Assembly: GCA_937914785.1 (NCBI GenBank)
Contig: CALGIV010000006.1
Location: 1 to 6,101 of the forward strand
DNA length: 6,101 nucleotides
Origin: an uncultured Eubacteriaceae bacterium
GTDB taxonomy: Bacteria; Bacillota; Clostridia; Eubacteriales; UBA1433
Direction of reading: 5' to 3'
Part shown: positions 1 through 6,100 of the stretch, in pieces
How the letters are laid out: every line of letters starts with the position of its first letter
Position numbering within the stretch: the first letter of the stretch is position 1
Position numbers and translations under genes: made by a program
Notes under the pieces: generated by a model
What the model was told of the DNA's origin: nothing
The model's database searches: none
The model's input: only the letters and a program-made list of their open reading frames with translations

Positions 1-2
1 GC

Positions 3-431
3 CTGCCCGAGGAAATGCTTTTACAACGGGCAGGCGTTTTTGTCTCCATCAAAAAGAAAGGCGAATTGCGCGGATGCATCGGCACGATCGCGCCGACAAC
101 GGAACATATTGCAGCAGAAATTGTACAAAACGCCATCTATGCCTGCAGCAAAGACAACCGCTTTCTGCCCGTCAATGCCGATGAAATGCCGTTGCTCTCC
201 TACAGCGTCGACGTCCTTGCACCGCCGGAAAAAATCAAAGGCTTTGGCAGCCTTGATGTCAACCGTTACGGCATCATTCTCTCAAAAGGTACTCGCCGCG
301 GCCTGCTGCTGCCGATGCTCGACGGCGTCGATACGGTTGAAGAGCAAATCGCCATTACGATGCGTAAAGCCGGGATTGACACGCTTGAAGGCTGTACAAT
401 CGAACGCTTTGAAGTGGTGCGGCATTTATGA
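3..431 (+). CDS. amrA: AMMECR1-domain protein, AmmeMemoRadiSam system protein A (5'-partial)
   Basis: The reading frame is open from the left edge, so the start lies outside the window; the ATG at 15 is probably internal because coding sense continues upstream of it (LPEE before the Met). The 142 visible residues carry the AMMECR1 signature LRGCIG at about 22-27, then the family pattern of FLPV (54-57), SVDVLAPPE (68-76), the G-rich stretch around 90-108 (IILSKGTRRGLLLPMLDGVD) and a C-terminal ERFEV. This is most of an AMMECR1 domain. In bacteria and archaea the family occurs with a Memo-like dioxygenase-fold protein (AmrB) and a radical SAM enzyme (AmrS), sometimes with Memo fused to the N-terminus of AMMECR1; the window cannot show whether this one is fused. 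No catalytic role is established that I know of; the conserved Cys of LRGCIG is the obvious candidate functional residue. The stop overlaps the start of the radical SAM gene (ATGA, 428-431), which supports co-translation and the family call. Confidence 0.87.
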   Translation: MPEEMLLQRAGVFVSIKKKGELRGCIGTIAPTTEHIAAEIVQNAIYACSKDNRFLPVNADEMPLLSYSVDVLAPPEKIKGFGSLDVNRYGIILSKGTRRGLLLPMLDGVDTVEEQIAITMRKAGIDTLEGCTIERFEVVRHL

Positions 432-1252
432 CGGCAACGTGTACGATTTGTCCGCACCGCTGCGTCTTGGATGAAGGCTACTACGGCCGCTGCCACGTAA
501 GGATCAACCGCAATGGGGTCGTTGAATCCGATCGTTACGGTGCTTATGCGGCTCTTGCGCTGGATCCGATTGAAAAAAAGCCGTTCGCCCGCTTTCATCC
601 GGGCAGTAAAATCTTATCCATTGGTGGTTACGGCTGTAATCTTGCCTGCTGTTTCTGTCAAAATCACACGATTTCTCAACGCAGCGTTCCGATCGGAGCT
701 CCCACCATCACGCCGCAAGCGTTAACGAATCAAGCACTCGACCTCATACCACAAGGCAATATCGGCATCGCTTTTACGTACAACGAACCTTTTGTGAGTT
801 TTGAGTTCGTACTGGATACAGCAAGACAGGCTCATACAGCAGGTTTAAAAGTAGCCCTCATAACCAACGGCTATGTCAATTCAGAACCACTTGAGGCAAT
901 ACTGCCCTATGTCTCGGCGATGAATATTGATTTAAAGGCTTTTAACGATGATTTCTATCAAGAATTCGACGGCGATATCGAGACGGTCAAGCGCACGATC
1001 GCGCGATGCATGAAAACCTGTCACGTCGAATTGACGACGCTGATTATCCCGGGAGAAAATGACTCCCTTGAGGAAATGGATCATCTCGCGCAATTTATCG
1101 CCGAACTTCAAGACAAAACCCCGCTGCATATTTCGAAATTCTTTCCCCAATACCGCCTTTTGAACCGGCCGCCAACGCCTGTCGAAACAATATATGAACT
1201 CGCCGATATCGCTCGACAACATTTAAAATATGTCTATGTCGGAAATATATAA
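428..1252 (+). CDS. amrS: AmmeMemoRadiSam system radical SAM enzyme, short C-terminus
   Basis: A 274-residue radical SAM protein. The N-terminus has a Cys cluster, C5-x2-C8-x3-C12 and C22 (CTICPHRC ... GRC), as in pyruvate-formate-lyase-activating-enzyme-like relatives. The [4Fe-4S]/SAM motif C-x3-C-x2-C follows as C70, C74, C77 within GGYGCNLACCFCQN. Further family landmarks are FTYNEP (116-121), LITNGYV (144-150), MNIDLKAF (165-172) and HISKFFPQYR (234-243). The enzyme should cleave SAM to a 5'-deoxyadenosyl radical in the cytosol; its substrate is unknown. It is called AmrS rather than an activase because of the overlapping AMMECR1 gene upstream. A weak GAAGTGG at 411-417 precedes the start, and the ATGA overlap suggests translational coupling. 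The protein stops right after YVYVGNI, where I remember most homologues continuing into a TYCPxCG-type Cys pair and ending near 330-350 residues. The stop codon lies at the base of the terminator stem, and no remnant of the missing part is readable downstream. Confidence 0.9.
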   Translation: MTATCTICPHRCVLDEGYYGRCHVRINRNGVVESDRYGAYAALALDPIEKKPFARFHPGSKILSIGGYGCNLACCFCQNHTISQRSVPIGAPTITPQALTNQALDLIPQGNIGIAFTYNEPFVSFEFVLDTARQAHTAGLKVALITNGYVNSEPLEAILPYVSAMNIDLKAFNDDFYQEFDGDIETVKRTIARCMKTCHVELTTLIIPGENDSLEEMDHLAQFIAELQDKTPLHISKFFPQYRLLNRPPTPVETIYELADIARQHLKYVYVGNI

Positions 1253-1274
1253 AAGCCGCCCTCCGGCGGCTTTT
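1251..1274. terminator. Bidirectional intrinsic terminator between convergent units
   Basis: A perfect 10-bp inverted repeat, AAAAGCCGCC (1251-1260) and GGCGGCTTTT (1265-1274), encloses a 4-base loop CTCC. Each strand reads as a GC-rich hairpin with an A tract before and a T tract after, the form of a factor-independent terminator usable in both directions. It lies between the converging amrS and DJ-1-like genes, and its left arm includes the last two bases of the amrS stop codon. For the - strand transcript it lies about 40 bases past the stop. Confidence 0.93.
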
Positions 1275-1314
1275 AATCATATTATGTAATATATTTTCGT
1301 CCAGTGCAACCAAT

Positions 1315-1893
1315 CTAAATTTCGACTTTTGCTCCCATCAATTTGATGAACTCACGGCAAATTTCGGCATTGCCGGGCCACGCCGGAGACGTAACGAGGT
1401 TTCTGTCAACAACAGCTTCTCCCGCTTCAGCCGGGACATATTCTCCACCCGCAAGCGTAATATCAGGGCTGCACGCGACATAGCACGTCGCTTTATAGCC
1501 TTTGAGCACCCCCGCTGCCGTCAGCACCTGTGCGCCGTGGCAAATTGCAGCGACAGGCTTGTTATCCGCAAAGAACTCCTGAACAATTTCAATCACGCGC
1601 GCATTTAAGCGGATGTACTCCGGTGAACGTCCGCCGGTGATAAACAGTCCGGCATAGTCTTTCGTATTGACAGCATCAAAATCCGCCGTTAACACAAAGT
1701 TGTGACCTCTGAGTTCCACATACGTCTGATCTCCTAAAAAATCGTGTATCGCCGTCGCGATAGTGTCGCCCGCCTTCTTTTCAGGGCAGACAGCATCCAC
1801 TTGGTAGCCCAGCATGGACAGGGCCTGAAAAGGTACCATTGTTTCATAGTCTTCTGTGAAATCACCGCAAAGCATTAATACTTTCTTCGTCAT
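1315..1893 (-). CDS. DJ-1/PfpI family protein (class I glutamine amidotransferase-like fold)
   Basis: The preferred start is the ATG at 1893-1891, giving 192 residues. An in-frame ATG at 1914 would add seven residues, but the strong GGAGG (1906-1902) lies between the two and is spaced 8 bases from the inner ATG. The protein is a single DJ-1/PfpI domain: a first strand KKVLMLCGDF, a likely catalytic Glu at 14 (TEDYE), GGRSPEYIRLN at 88-98, and the nucleophile elbow AAICHGAQ at 115-122 with Cys118 and His119. The C-terminal SPAWPGN (169-175) resembles the duplicated plant DJ-1 type more than the classic PfpI sequence. Relatives include reported cysteine peptidases, glyoxalases, deglycases and chaperones, so the activity cannot be read from sequence; a cytosolic stress or carbonyl-detoxifying role is inference. 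It follows thiN by 93 bp and may have its own promoter. The gene ends in TAG, then the shared terminator. Confidence 0.87.
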   Translation of the reverse strand: MTKKVLMLCGDFTEDYETMVPFQALSMLGYQVDAVCPEKKAGDTIATAIHDFLGDQTYVELRGHNFVLTADFDAVNTKDYAGLFITGGRSPEYIRLNARVIEIVQEFFADNKPVAAICHGAQVLTAAGVLKGYKATCYVACSPDITLAGGEYVPAEAGEAVVDRNLVTSPAWPGNAEICREFIKLMGAKVEI

Positions 1894-1900
1894 TTTGAAA

Positions 1901-1908
1901 CCCTCCTT
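1901..1908 (-). promoter_or_regulatory. Ribosome binding site that decides the DJ-1-like start
   Basis: The - strand reads AAGGAGGG followed by TTTCAAA and ATG. This near-perfect anti-16S match lies downstream of the outer in-frame ATG (1914-1912), so it can only serve the inner ATG at 1893. Confidence 0.85.
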
Positions 1909-1944
1909 CAACATAAATATTTATTTTAATCGTATTCGATACCG

Positions 1945-1964
1945 ATAATAATAATAATAATAAT
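1945..1964. repeat. ATA trinucleotide microsatellite, about 6.7 copies
   Basis: Twenty bases of uninterrupted ATA units (six full copies plus AT) are visible, reading as ATT/TTA repeats on the - strand. The run lies in the non-coding gap upstream of the DJ-1-like gene, overlapping the weak candidate -35 region, 52 to 71 bases before its start codon. Any copy-number change would not alter a protein but could change promoter spacing or an AT-rich upstream element. Confidence 0.9.
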
Positions 1965-1986
1965 CAATATTATTTTACAGGCTTCT

Positions 1987-2628
1987 TTAATATTCATCTC
2001 GAGTCAACACCACGATCATCATACCCGCATCTACGCGGATTTGAACAATGTCCTCCGTAGCATAATTGCTGACTCCGTATGGATTTTCTTTGACCATTAC
2101 GGCATCGTCAAGCGGATAGTCGACGCCGCTGATGAAGATACCGGAAACCTTGTCAGTATAAGGAAGCAGCGATATCGTCCGGCCTTTGACTCCTGTCAGC
2201 GTAACAGCATTATCGAGCAGAAATACTTCGTTGTATTCATTGACGATTTTTGCCATTGCGCCGTTATCGAGCGCAAATTTCAACAGGTAGATGTTGGCCA
2301 GTGAATGATCGAGACGCGTACCCGTCATCCCGAACAGCACGATCTCGTCGCAGCCGTTTTCAAAAGCATATTGAATCGCCAAATAGGAATCCGTATAATC
2401 TTTGCGCTTTTCAAAAGTCAATATTCGGATATTTTTATATTCGTCGTACACCTCGGCCTTAACAGAGTCGAAATCGCCCAGCAGCACGTCCGGCTTTAAG
2501 CCGAGCCGCCTGACGGCATTCGCACCGCCGTCGGCACAAATCAACATATCCGGACAATACATTTCGATGTATTTTAAATAAAAGTCATCATCTTCGTAAG
2601 TACCGTTGCCAAACACAATTGCTCTCAT
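1987..2628 (-). CDS. thiN: Thiamine pyrophosphokinase
   Basis: The 213-residue protein transfers pyrophosphate from ATP to thiamine, giving thiamine diphosphate, the cofactor of transketolase and 2-oxoacid enzymes. The full TPK layout is visible: ADGGAN at 32-37, LKPDVLLGDFDSV at 44-56 (metal-binding DFD), KRKDYTD at 74-80, GMTGTRLDHSLANI at 100-113, and in the C-terminal beta domain GRTISLLP (149-156) and GVSN (185-188). Length matches the bacterial family. Two positions that are often Glu in bacterial homologues, after TD (TDxE) and after SN (SNE), read as Tyr here (TDSY, SNYA). The start ATG overlaps the rsgA stop as ATGA (2628-2625), so translation is probably coupled; only a weak AGGGA (2642-2638) precedes it. 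No TPP riboswitch is visible nearby, so it is likely expressed constitutively with the kinase operon. The usual intervening rpe gene is missing. Confidence 0.94.
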   Translation of the reverse strand: MRAIVFGNGTYEDDDFYLKYIEMYCPDMLICADGGANAVRRLGLKPDVLLGDFDSVKAEVYDEYKNIRILTFEKRKDYTDSYLAIQYAFENGCDEIVLFGMTGTRLDHSLANIYLLKFALDNGAMAKIVNEYNEVFLLDNAVTLTGVKGRTISLLPYTDKVSGIFISGVDYPLDDAVMVKENPYGVSNYATEDIVQIRVDAGMMIVVLTRDEY

Positions 2629-3503
2629 CGCTTCTTTTCCCTGTCGTGCTGTATAATTTCATCTTTAATTTTCAAATAATTTTCATACCGCTTTGCGGAG
2701 ATAACCCCTTTTTCAACCGCTTCCTTAACCGCACAGCCGGGCTCGCTGTCGTGCCGGCAGTAAGTGAATTTGCACTCTTCATAAAATGCATCAAATTCTG
2801 CAAACGCATAGCGAATATCTTCCAGTGTGATCTCTGTGACGTCAACAGCAGTAAAGCCGGGCGTATCCAATACGTAACTCTCAGGCGCAAGGCTGAGCAG
2901 CTCGACGTGCCGCGTCGTATGCCTGCCCCGGCCAATTTTCTCGCTCACTTCGCCTGTCGCAAGTTCAAGCGATGGATCAATCGCATTTAAAATCGTGCTT
3001 TTGCCGACACCGGATGGGCCGGCAAGCACCGTTGTATGATGCTGGAACATTTCCATCAGCTTTAACTTATCTTTTTGTGCACTGAAGAAACAGGTTTCAT
3101 AGGGAGTCTTTTCATAAATGTCTTTCAATGTCTGAATCTGACGATGATCTGCCAGATCGGTTTTATTAAAACATAAAATGATGTTTAAATCTTTATTTTC
3201 ACAAATTGCGGTCAGCTTATCGAGCACCATCAAATTCGGCTTGGGCGCTTCACAGGCAAAGACGATCATTGCCTGGCTCACATTGGCAACCGGCGGGCGC
3301 ACGAGAAAGTTTTCTCGCGCTTCAATCTCAACGACCAGGCCGTGCATCGAATCTTCTTCAAGCTTCACGACAACATTATCGCCAACATACGGCGTAATGT
3401 TCTTCTTGCGAAACGCACCCTTTACACTGCATACCAACGTTGCACCTTCCTCTGTCAATACGCTGTAGAATCCACCGATACCTTTCGTGATTTTTCCCCG
3501 CAT
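2625..3503 (-). CDS. rsgA: Ribosome small-subunit-dependent GTPase RsgA (YloQ/CpgA/YjeQ)
   Basis: A 292-residue circularly permuted GTPase that binds the 30S subunit late in assembly and hydrolyses GTP on release. Domains in order: an N-terminal OB-fold (about 1-65), the G domain with motifs in the permuted order G4 (NKTD, 113-116), G1 (GPSGVGKST, 162-170), the GRGRHTT segment (191-197) whose His is the catalytic residue in homologues, G3 (DTPG, 213-216), and a C-terminal zinc knuckle with C244, C249, H251, C257. The spacing C-x4-C-x-H-x5-C matches the B. subtilis protein. All key residues are present, so it should be active. It starts 10 bases after the kinase stop with a strong RBS and overlaps thiN by 4 bases. 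In B. subtilis this protein (CpgA) is phosphorylated by PrkC, which makes the adjacency functionally sensible. Confidence 0.97.
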   Translation of the reverse strand: MRGKITKGIGGFYSVLTEEGATLVCSVKGAFRKKNITPYVGDNVVVKLEEDSMHGLVVEIEARENFLVRPPVANVSQAMIVFACEAPKPNLMVLDKLTAICENKDLNIILCFNKTDLADHRQIQTLKDIYEKTPYETCFFSAQKDKLKLMEMFQHHTTVLAGPSGVGKSTILNAIDPSLELATGEVSEKIGRGRHTTRHVELLSLAPESYVLDTPGFTAVDVTEITLEDIRYAFAEFDAFYEECKFTYCRHDSEPGCAVKEAVEKGVISAKRYENYLKIKDEIIQHDREKKR

Positions 3504-3507
3504 AAAA

Positions 3508-3512
3508 CCTCC
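3508..3512 (-). promoter_or_regulatory. Ribosome binding site of rsgA
   Basis: The - strand reads GGAGG then TTTT and ATG (3503-3501), a strong but closely spaced site. It sits in the 10-base gap just after the kinase stop codon (TAA, 3516-3514), so rsgA can be initiated efficiently on the shared transcript. Confidence 0.85.
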
Positions 3513-3513
3513 G

Positions 3514-5445
3514 TTAAAAGTTTAACACACCTCTGGCCGCCTCTTCTCTGTCGATATATAAAATATAAACGCATTTGCCCACACCTTTAAACTGACTCGA
3601 AATAACGTCGGTGGACTTATGGGTCCCTTCGTAGCTGTCCAGTGAAGCACCGGATTCATTGCCCTGTGACTTGATTTCAATGCGCACCGCCACATCGCGC
3701 TCGGGGCCGACAACATAATCGCTCAACCGAATCGTCAGCGGCGGGCTTAAGACCAATTCGCCCAGGCTGATGACGACCGAAACGCTCGTACCTTTCGTCA
3801 CCATCGTCCCGCTCGAAGGCGTCTGCCGCATAATTTGGCCTTTGGAATAGCTCTGTCCGCCGGAGGGAATTTCCTCCGTTACTTCCGAGATATACAATCC
3901 GTATTCATTGAGTTTTGCCGCAGCTTCTTCCCGCGTCATGCCCGTAATGTTCGGCACTTCTACAAGCTCCTTGCCTTTGCTGACGTATAGCGTGACTTCT
4001 GTCCCCGCAGCAACCTCCTCATCGCTTTGCGGATCCTGACGGAAAACGATATTCTCCGCCCTTTCGCTGTGATATTCCCGAATAGACTCTTTGACAATCA
4101 GCCCGGCGTTCTCAAGCTTGCTGCGCGCGTTCACTTCAAACTCGCCCGTCACATCCGGCACGATTACCATCTGCTGCCCTTTGCTGAGGACAACGCTGAT
4201 TTCCGTATTCTTTTTAACCGTCTCGCCTTCTTCAATGTCCTGACTGATGATTTTGCCCGCTTCAATCGTCGCGTGGTATTCCGCTTCAGGCAGCACTTTT
4301 AAAACCAGCTCATCGCGCGCCAGTATACGCTCTGCATTCTCCACCGTCATATTTGTCAAATCCGGCACGGTGATCTTGCTGTCACCCATTGCCAGAATGA
4401 CGACAACGGCAGCGATGAGCACCACGGCGGCAATGCCGATTGCCAGATACTTTTTATTCAGATTTTTAAAGAAGCTGCCGCGTTCGCGTTTGCCTTCTTC
4501 TTTTTCTACTTCTATTTCAACCCCGTCGTATTCATTCGTCAATACGATGCGCTCCTCTTCCGGCTTTGCACTCGGCTGAGGCACTTTCTCATTTCGCTTC
4601 TCTTCTTTTTCCAAGCTGACATACGGGTTGTTTTTCGCTTTAATGATCGCGTTCATCAATTCCGTAGCGTTCTGATAGCGTTCTTCCGGATTGCGGCGCG
4701 TCAGCCTGTTCGCGATATCTGCCACAGCCTGCGGGATATTTGGCGTGACCTCCTGTACTTTCGGCACATTGCTTTGAATATGCTGGATCGCTACGCTGAC
4801 AACAGTCTCGCCGACATACGGCAAAATGCCGGTCAGCATCTCGTACATCATAATACCGAGCGAATATAAGTCACTGCGCTCGTCGACGAACCCACCGCGC
4901 GCCTGTTCGGGCGATATGTAGTGAACGGAGCCCATCGCATCCCCATCCGTCGTGACCGTTGAACTCGTCACGGCTTTTGCAATGCCGAAGTCGGTGACTT
5001 TTGGAATGCCATTTTCCGTCATTAAGATGTTCTGCGGCTTGATATCGCGGTGAATGATGTTATTGCGATGCGCCGTATCCAGCGCACTGGCAATCTGCAA
5101 CACGATCGCCAGCGTCTCTTTCCATGTCAGGCAGCCGCGTTCTTCGATATATTCTTTCAGCGTAGGCCCTTCGATGATTTCCATCACGATATAATGCAGA
5201 CCTTCTTCCTCACCAACATCGTAAACATTGACGATATTCGAATGCGTCAGTCTGGCTGCAGCCTGGGCTTCGCGCTTAAACTTCTTTAAAAACTGTTCGT
5301 TATTGACATACTCCTCTTTGAGCACTTTGATGGCAACCATACGATCCAATAGCGTATCCTGTGCTTTATAAATTACGGCCATTCCGCCAACGCCGATTTT
5401 AGCCAGTATGCGATATCGATTATTAAGTAGTTTGCTGCTGCTCAT
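3514..5445 (-). CDS. prkC: PASTA-domain Ser/Thr protein kinase (PrkC/PknB/Stk1 family)
   Basis: A membrane-spanning sensor kinase of 643 residues. The cytosolic kinase domain (about 10-270) has the Gly loop GVGGMA, Lys40 in AIK, HRDIKPQN with catalytic Asp134, DFG (152-154), and an activation loop with several Ser/Thr before GSVHYISPEQARG, closely matching B. subtilis PrkC. A charged juxtamembrane linker (about 270-332) leads to one hydrophobic segment (about 333-353). Outside lie three PASTA repeats (about 356-424, 425-492, 493-563), each beginning with a VPD/VPN motif, which bind muropeptides or lipid II in homologues. A further ~80 residues, with YEGTHK and YILYIDREE, resemble the Ig-like C-terminal domain seen in some Bacillota kinases. 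The ATG at 5445 is preferred over the one at 5451 because AGGAG abuts the latter but lies 6 bases from the former. The start overlaps stp by 23 bases; stp is the expected opposing phosphatase. Confidence 0.97.
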   Translation of the reverse strand: MSSSKLLNNRYRILAKIGVGGMAVIYKAQDTLLDRMVAIKVLKEEYVNNEQFLKKFKREAQAAARLTHSNIVNVYDVGEEEGLHYIVMEIIEGPTLKEYIEERGCLTWKETLAIVLQIASALDTAHRNNIIHRDIKPQNILMTENGIPKVTDFGIAKAVTSSTVTTDGDAMGSVHYISPEQARGGFVDERSDLYSLGIMMYEMLTGILPYVGETVVSVAIQHIQSNVPKVQEVTPNIPQAVADIANRLTRRNPEERYQNATELMNAIIKAKNNPYVSLEKEEKRNEKVPQPSAKPEEERIVLTNEYDGVEIEVEKEEGKRERGSFFKNLNKKYLAIGIAAVVLIAAVVVILAMGDSKITVPDLTNMTVENAERILARDELVLKVLPEAEYHATIEAGKIISQDIEEGETVKKNTEISVVLSKGQQMVIVPDVTGEFEVNARSKLENAGLIVKESIREYHSERAENIVFRQDPQSDEEVAAGTEVTLYVSKGKELVEVPNITGMTREEAAAKLNEYGLYISEVTEEIPSGGQSYSKGQIMRQTPSSGTMVTKGTSVSVVISLGELVLSPPLTIRLSDYVVGPERDVAVRIEIKSQGNESGASLDSYEGTHKSTDVISSQFKGVGKCVYILYIDREEAARGVLNF

Positions 5446-6100
5446 CTTCATCTCCTATTTCAAAGACTATTACGGTAACATTGTCGTATCCGCCTGCCTT
5501 GTTCGCCTGTGTAATCAGATTATCGACCGCCACTTCACAGTTGGACGCCTGCTGTACGATCTGATGAATCTGCTTGTCGTTCAGCATCGTCGTCAGTCCG
5601 TCAGAACAAAGCAATACGCGTGTACCCGGTATAATCGTGACTTCCTGAACATCGGCGCTTAAGCGTTCCGTACTGCCAAGTGCTCTGGTCAGCACATTCT
5701 TGCGCGGGTGATAGGCCGCCTCCTCAGGCGTGATACGCCCTTCGTCAATAAGGCGCTGCACAAGAGAATGGTCTTTTGTCACCTGTACAATATTTTTGCG
5801 GTCGATGGTATACAGTCTGCTGTCGCCGACGTGAAAGACGACCAGTTTTCTGCCCTGAACAATGCAGGCGGAAATCGTCGTGCCCATCCCTTTAAGCTCT
5901 TCATTGCGCTCCGAATACGCCATAATATTGGCATTGATCGCACCGACAATCTCGTCCAGTTCGCGTACATAGGCTTCCAGCGGATTGCCATCCAAAGCGA
6001 TCAGGCGTTTACGCAGCGTATTCAGTGCCGTGCTACTGGCCAGTCCACCGCCCTTATGCCCACCCATACCATCGGCTACGGCACAGATAAATATATCATT
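5423..6100 (-). CDS. stp: PP2C-family Ser/Thr protein phosphatase (Stp/PrpC), N-terminus beyond window
   Basis: The frame stays open to the right edge, adding 11 residues (NDIFICAVADG) before the first visible Met, which is the internal Met of the DGMGGH motif and not the start. The 225 visible residues hold the PP2C motifs: VADGMGGH (8-15, metal-binding Asp10), MGTTISA (72-78), FHVGDSRLY (89-97), TKDHSLVQ (108-115), ALGS (140-143), LLCSDGLT (163-170, Asp167) and GGYDNVTV (203-210, Asp206). Only about 20 N-terminal residues, with the first R-x2-NED type Asp, should be missing compared with the usual length near 240. It is a soluble Mn/Mg-dependent phosphatase expected to dephosphorylate PrkC and its substrates. 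The segment after GGH reads KGGGLAS, where homologues usually have Glu or Asp two residues before AS. The 3' end overlaps prkC. Upstream neighbours cannot be seen; in Bacillota rlmN is common there. Confidence 0.95.
   Translation of the reverse strand, partial: NDIFICAVADGMGGHKGGGLASSTALNTLRKRLIALDGNPLEAYVRELDEIVGAINANIMAYSERNEELKGMGTTISACIVQGRKLVVFHVGDSRLYTIDRKNIVQVTKDHSLVQRLIDEGRITPEEAAYHPRKNVLTRALGSTERLSADVQEVTIIPGTRVLLCSDGLTTMLNDKQIHQIVQQASNCEVAVDNLITQANKAGGYDNVTVIVFEIGDEDEQQQTT
5452..5456 (-). promoter_or_regulatory. Kinase ribosome binding site inside the stp coding sequence
   Basis: The - strand reads AGGAG ATG AAG ATG. With AGGAG touching the first ATG (5451), only the second (5445) has normal spacing (6 bases). 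The site is encoded by the Ile-Gly-Asp codons near the Stp C-terminus, so ribosomes finishing stp pass directly over the kinase start. Confidence 0.8.

Larger units (their letters stand above)
1894..1986 (-). promoter_or_regulatory. AT-rich gap with possible promoter for the DJ-1-like gene
   Basis: These 93 bases separate thiN from the DJ-1-like gene and are the only sizeable gap within the - strand block. Candidate -10 elements on the - strand are TAAAAT (1928-1923, five of six matches to TATAAT) and TACGAT (1934-1929, four of six). A TTATTA 17 bases upstream of the first (1951-1946) is a weak -35, and TTGATT (1967-1962) is a better hexamer but too far away. I see no GC-rich terminator after thiN, so read-through from the operon is also possible. 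The promoter call is tentative. Confidence 0.35.

Noticed and set aside
40..474. Frame-shifted 144-codon frame over amrA and the start of amrS.
   Set aside because: Arg/Ser/Lys-rich nonsense in an alternative frame; the true frame has clear AMMECR1 and radical SAM motifs.
1279..1292. Palindrome ATATTA-TG-TAATAT that could be an operator.
   Set aside because: It lies downstream of both convergent genes just past the terminator, where no promoter is expected, and is AT-only apart from its centre.
1894..1914. Longer DJ-1-like protein starting at the outer ATG (199 residues).
   Set aside because: The added residues MLKEGFK are the translation of the Shine-Dalgarno region itself, and no RBS precedes the outer ATG.
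1931..1945. Imperfect inverted repeat CGTAT ... ATACCG that might be a thiN terminator or an operator.
   Set aside because: Stem is short with a mismatch and there is no T tract; too weak to call.
2619..2990. Open frame of 123 codons on the + strand opposite rsgA with a hydrophobic N-terminus that could look like a small membrane protein.
   Set aside because: It lies wholly antisense to a well-conserved gene with all motifs intact; its composition follows from the rsgA codons and it has no convincing RBS.
3861..3878. Inverted repeat CGGAGG ... CCTCCG with a 6-base spacer, giving an SD-like GGAGG on both strands.
   Set aside because: Sits inside PASTA repeat 3 of the kinase, encoding EEIPSG; no T tract and no start codon at proper spacing, so probably chance from codon use.
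4247..4579. Long antisense frame (110 codons, Ser/Thr-rich) opposite the kinase linker and transmembrane region.
   Set aside because: Low-complexity product expected from the reverse of Ala/Val/Lys/Glu codons; no family features.
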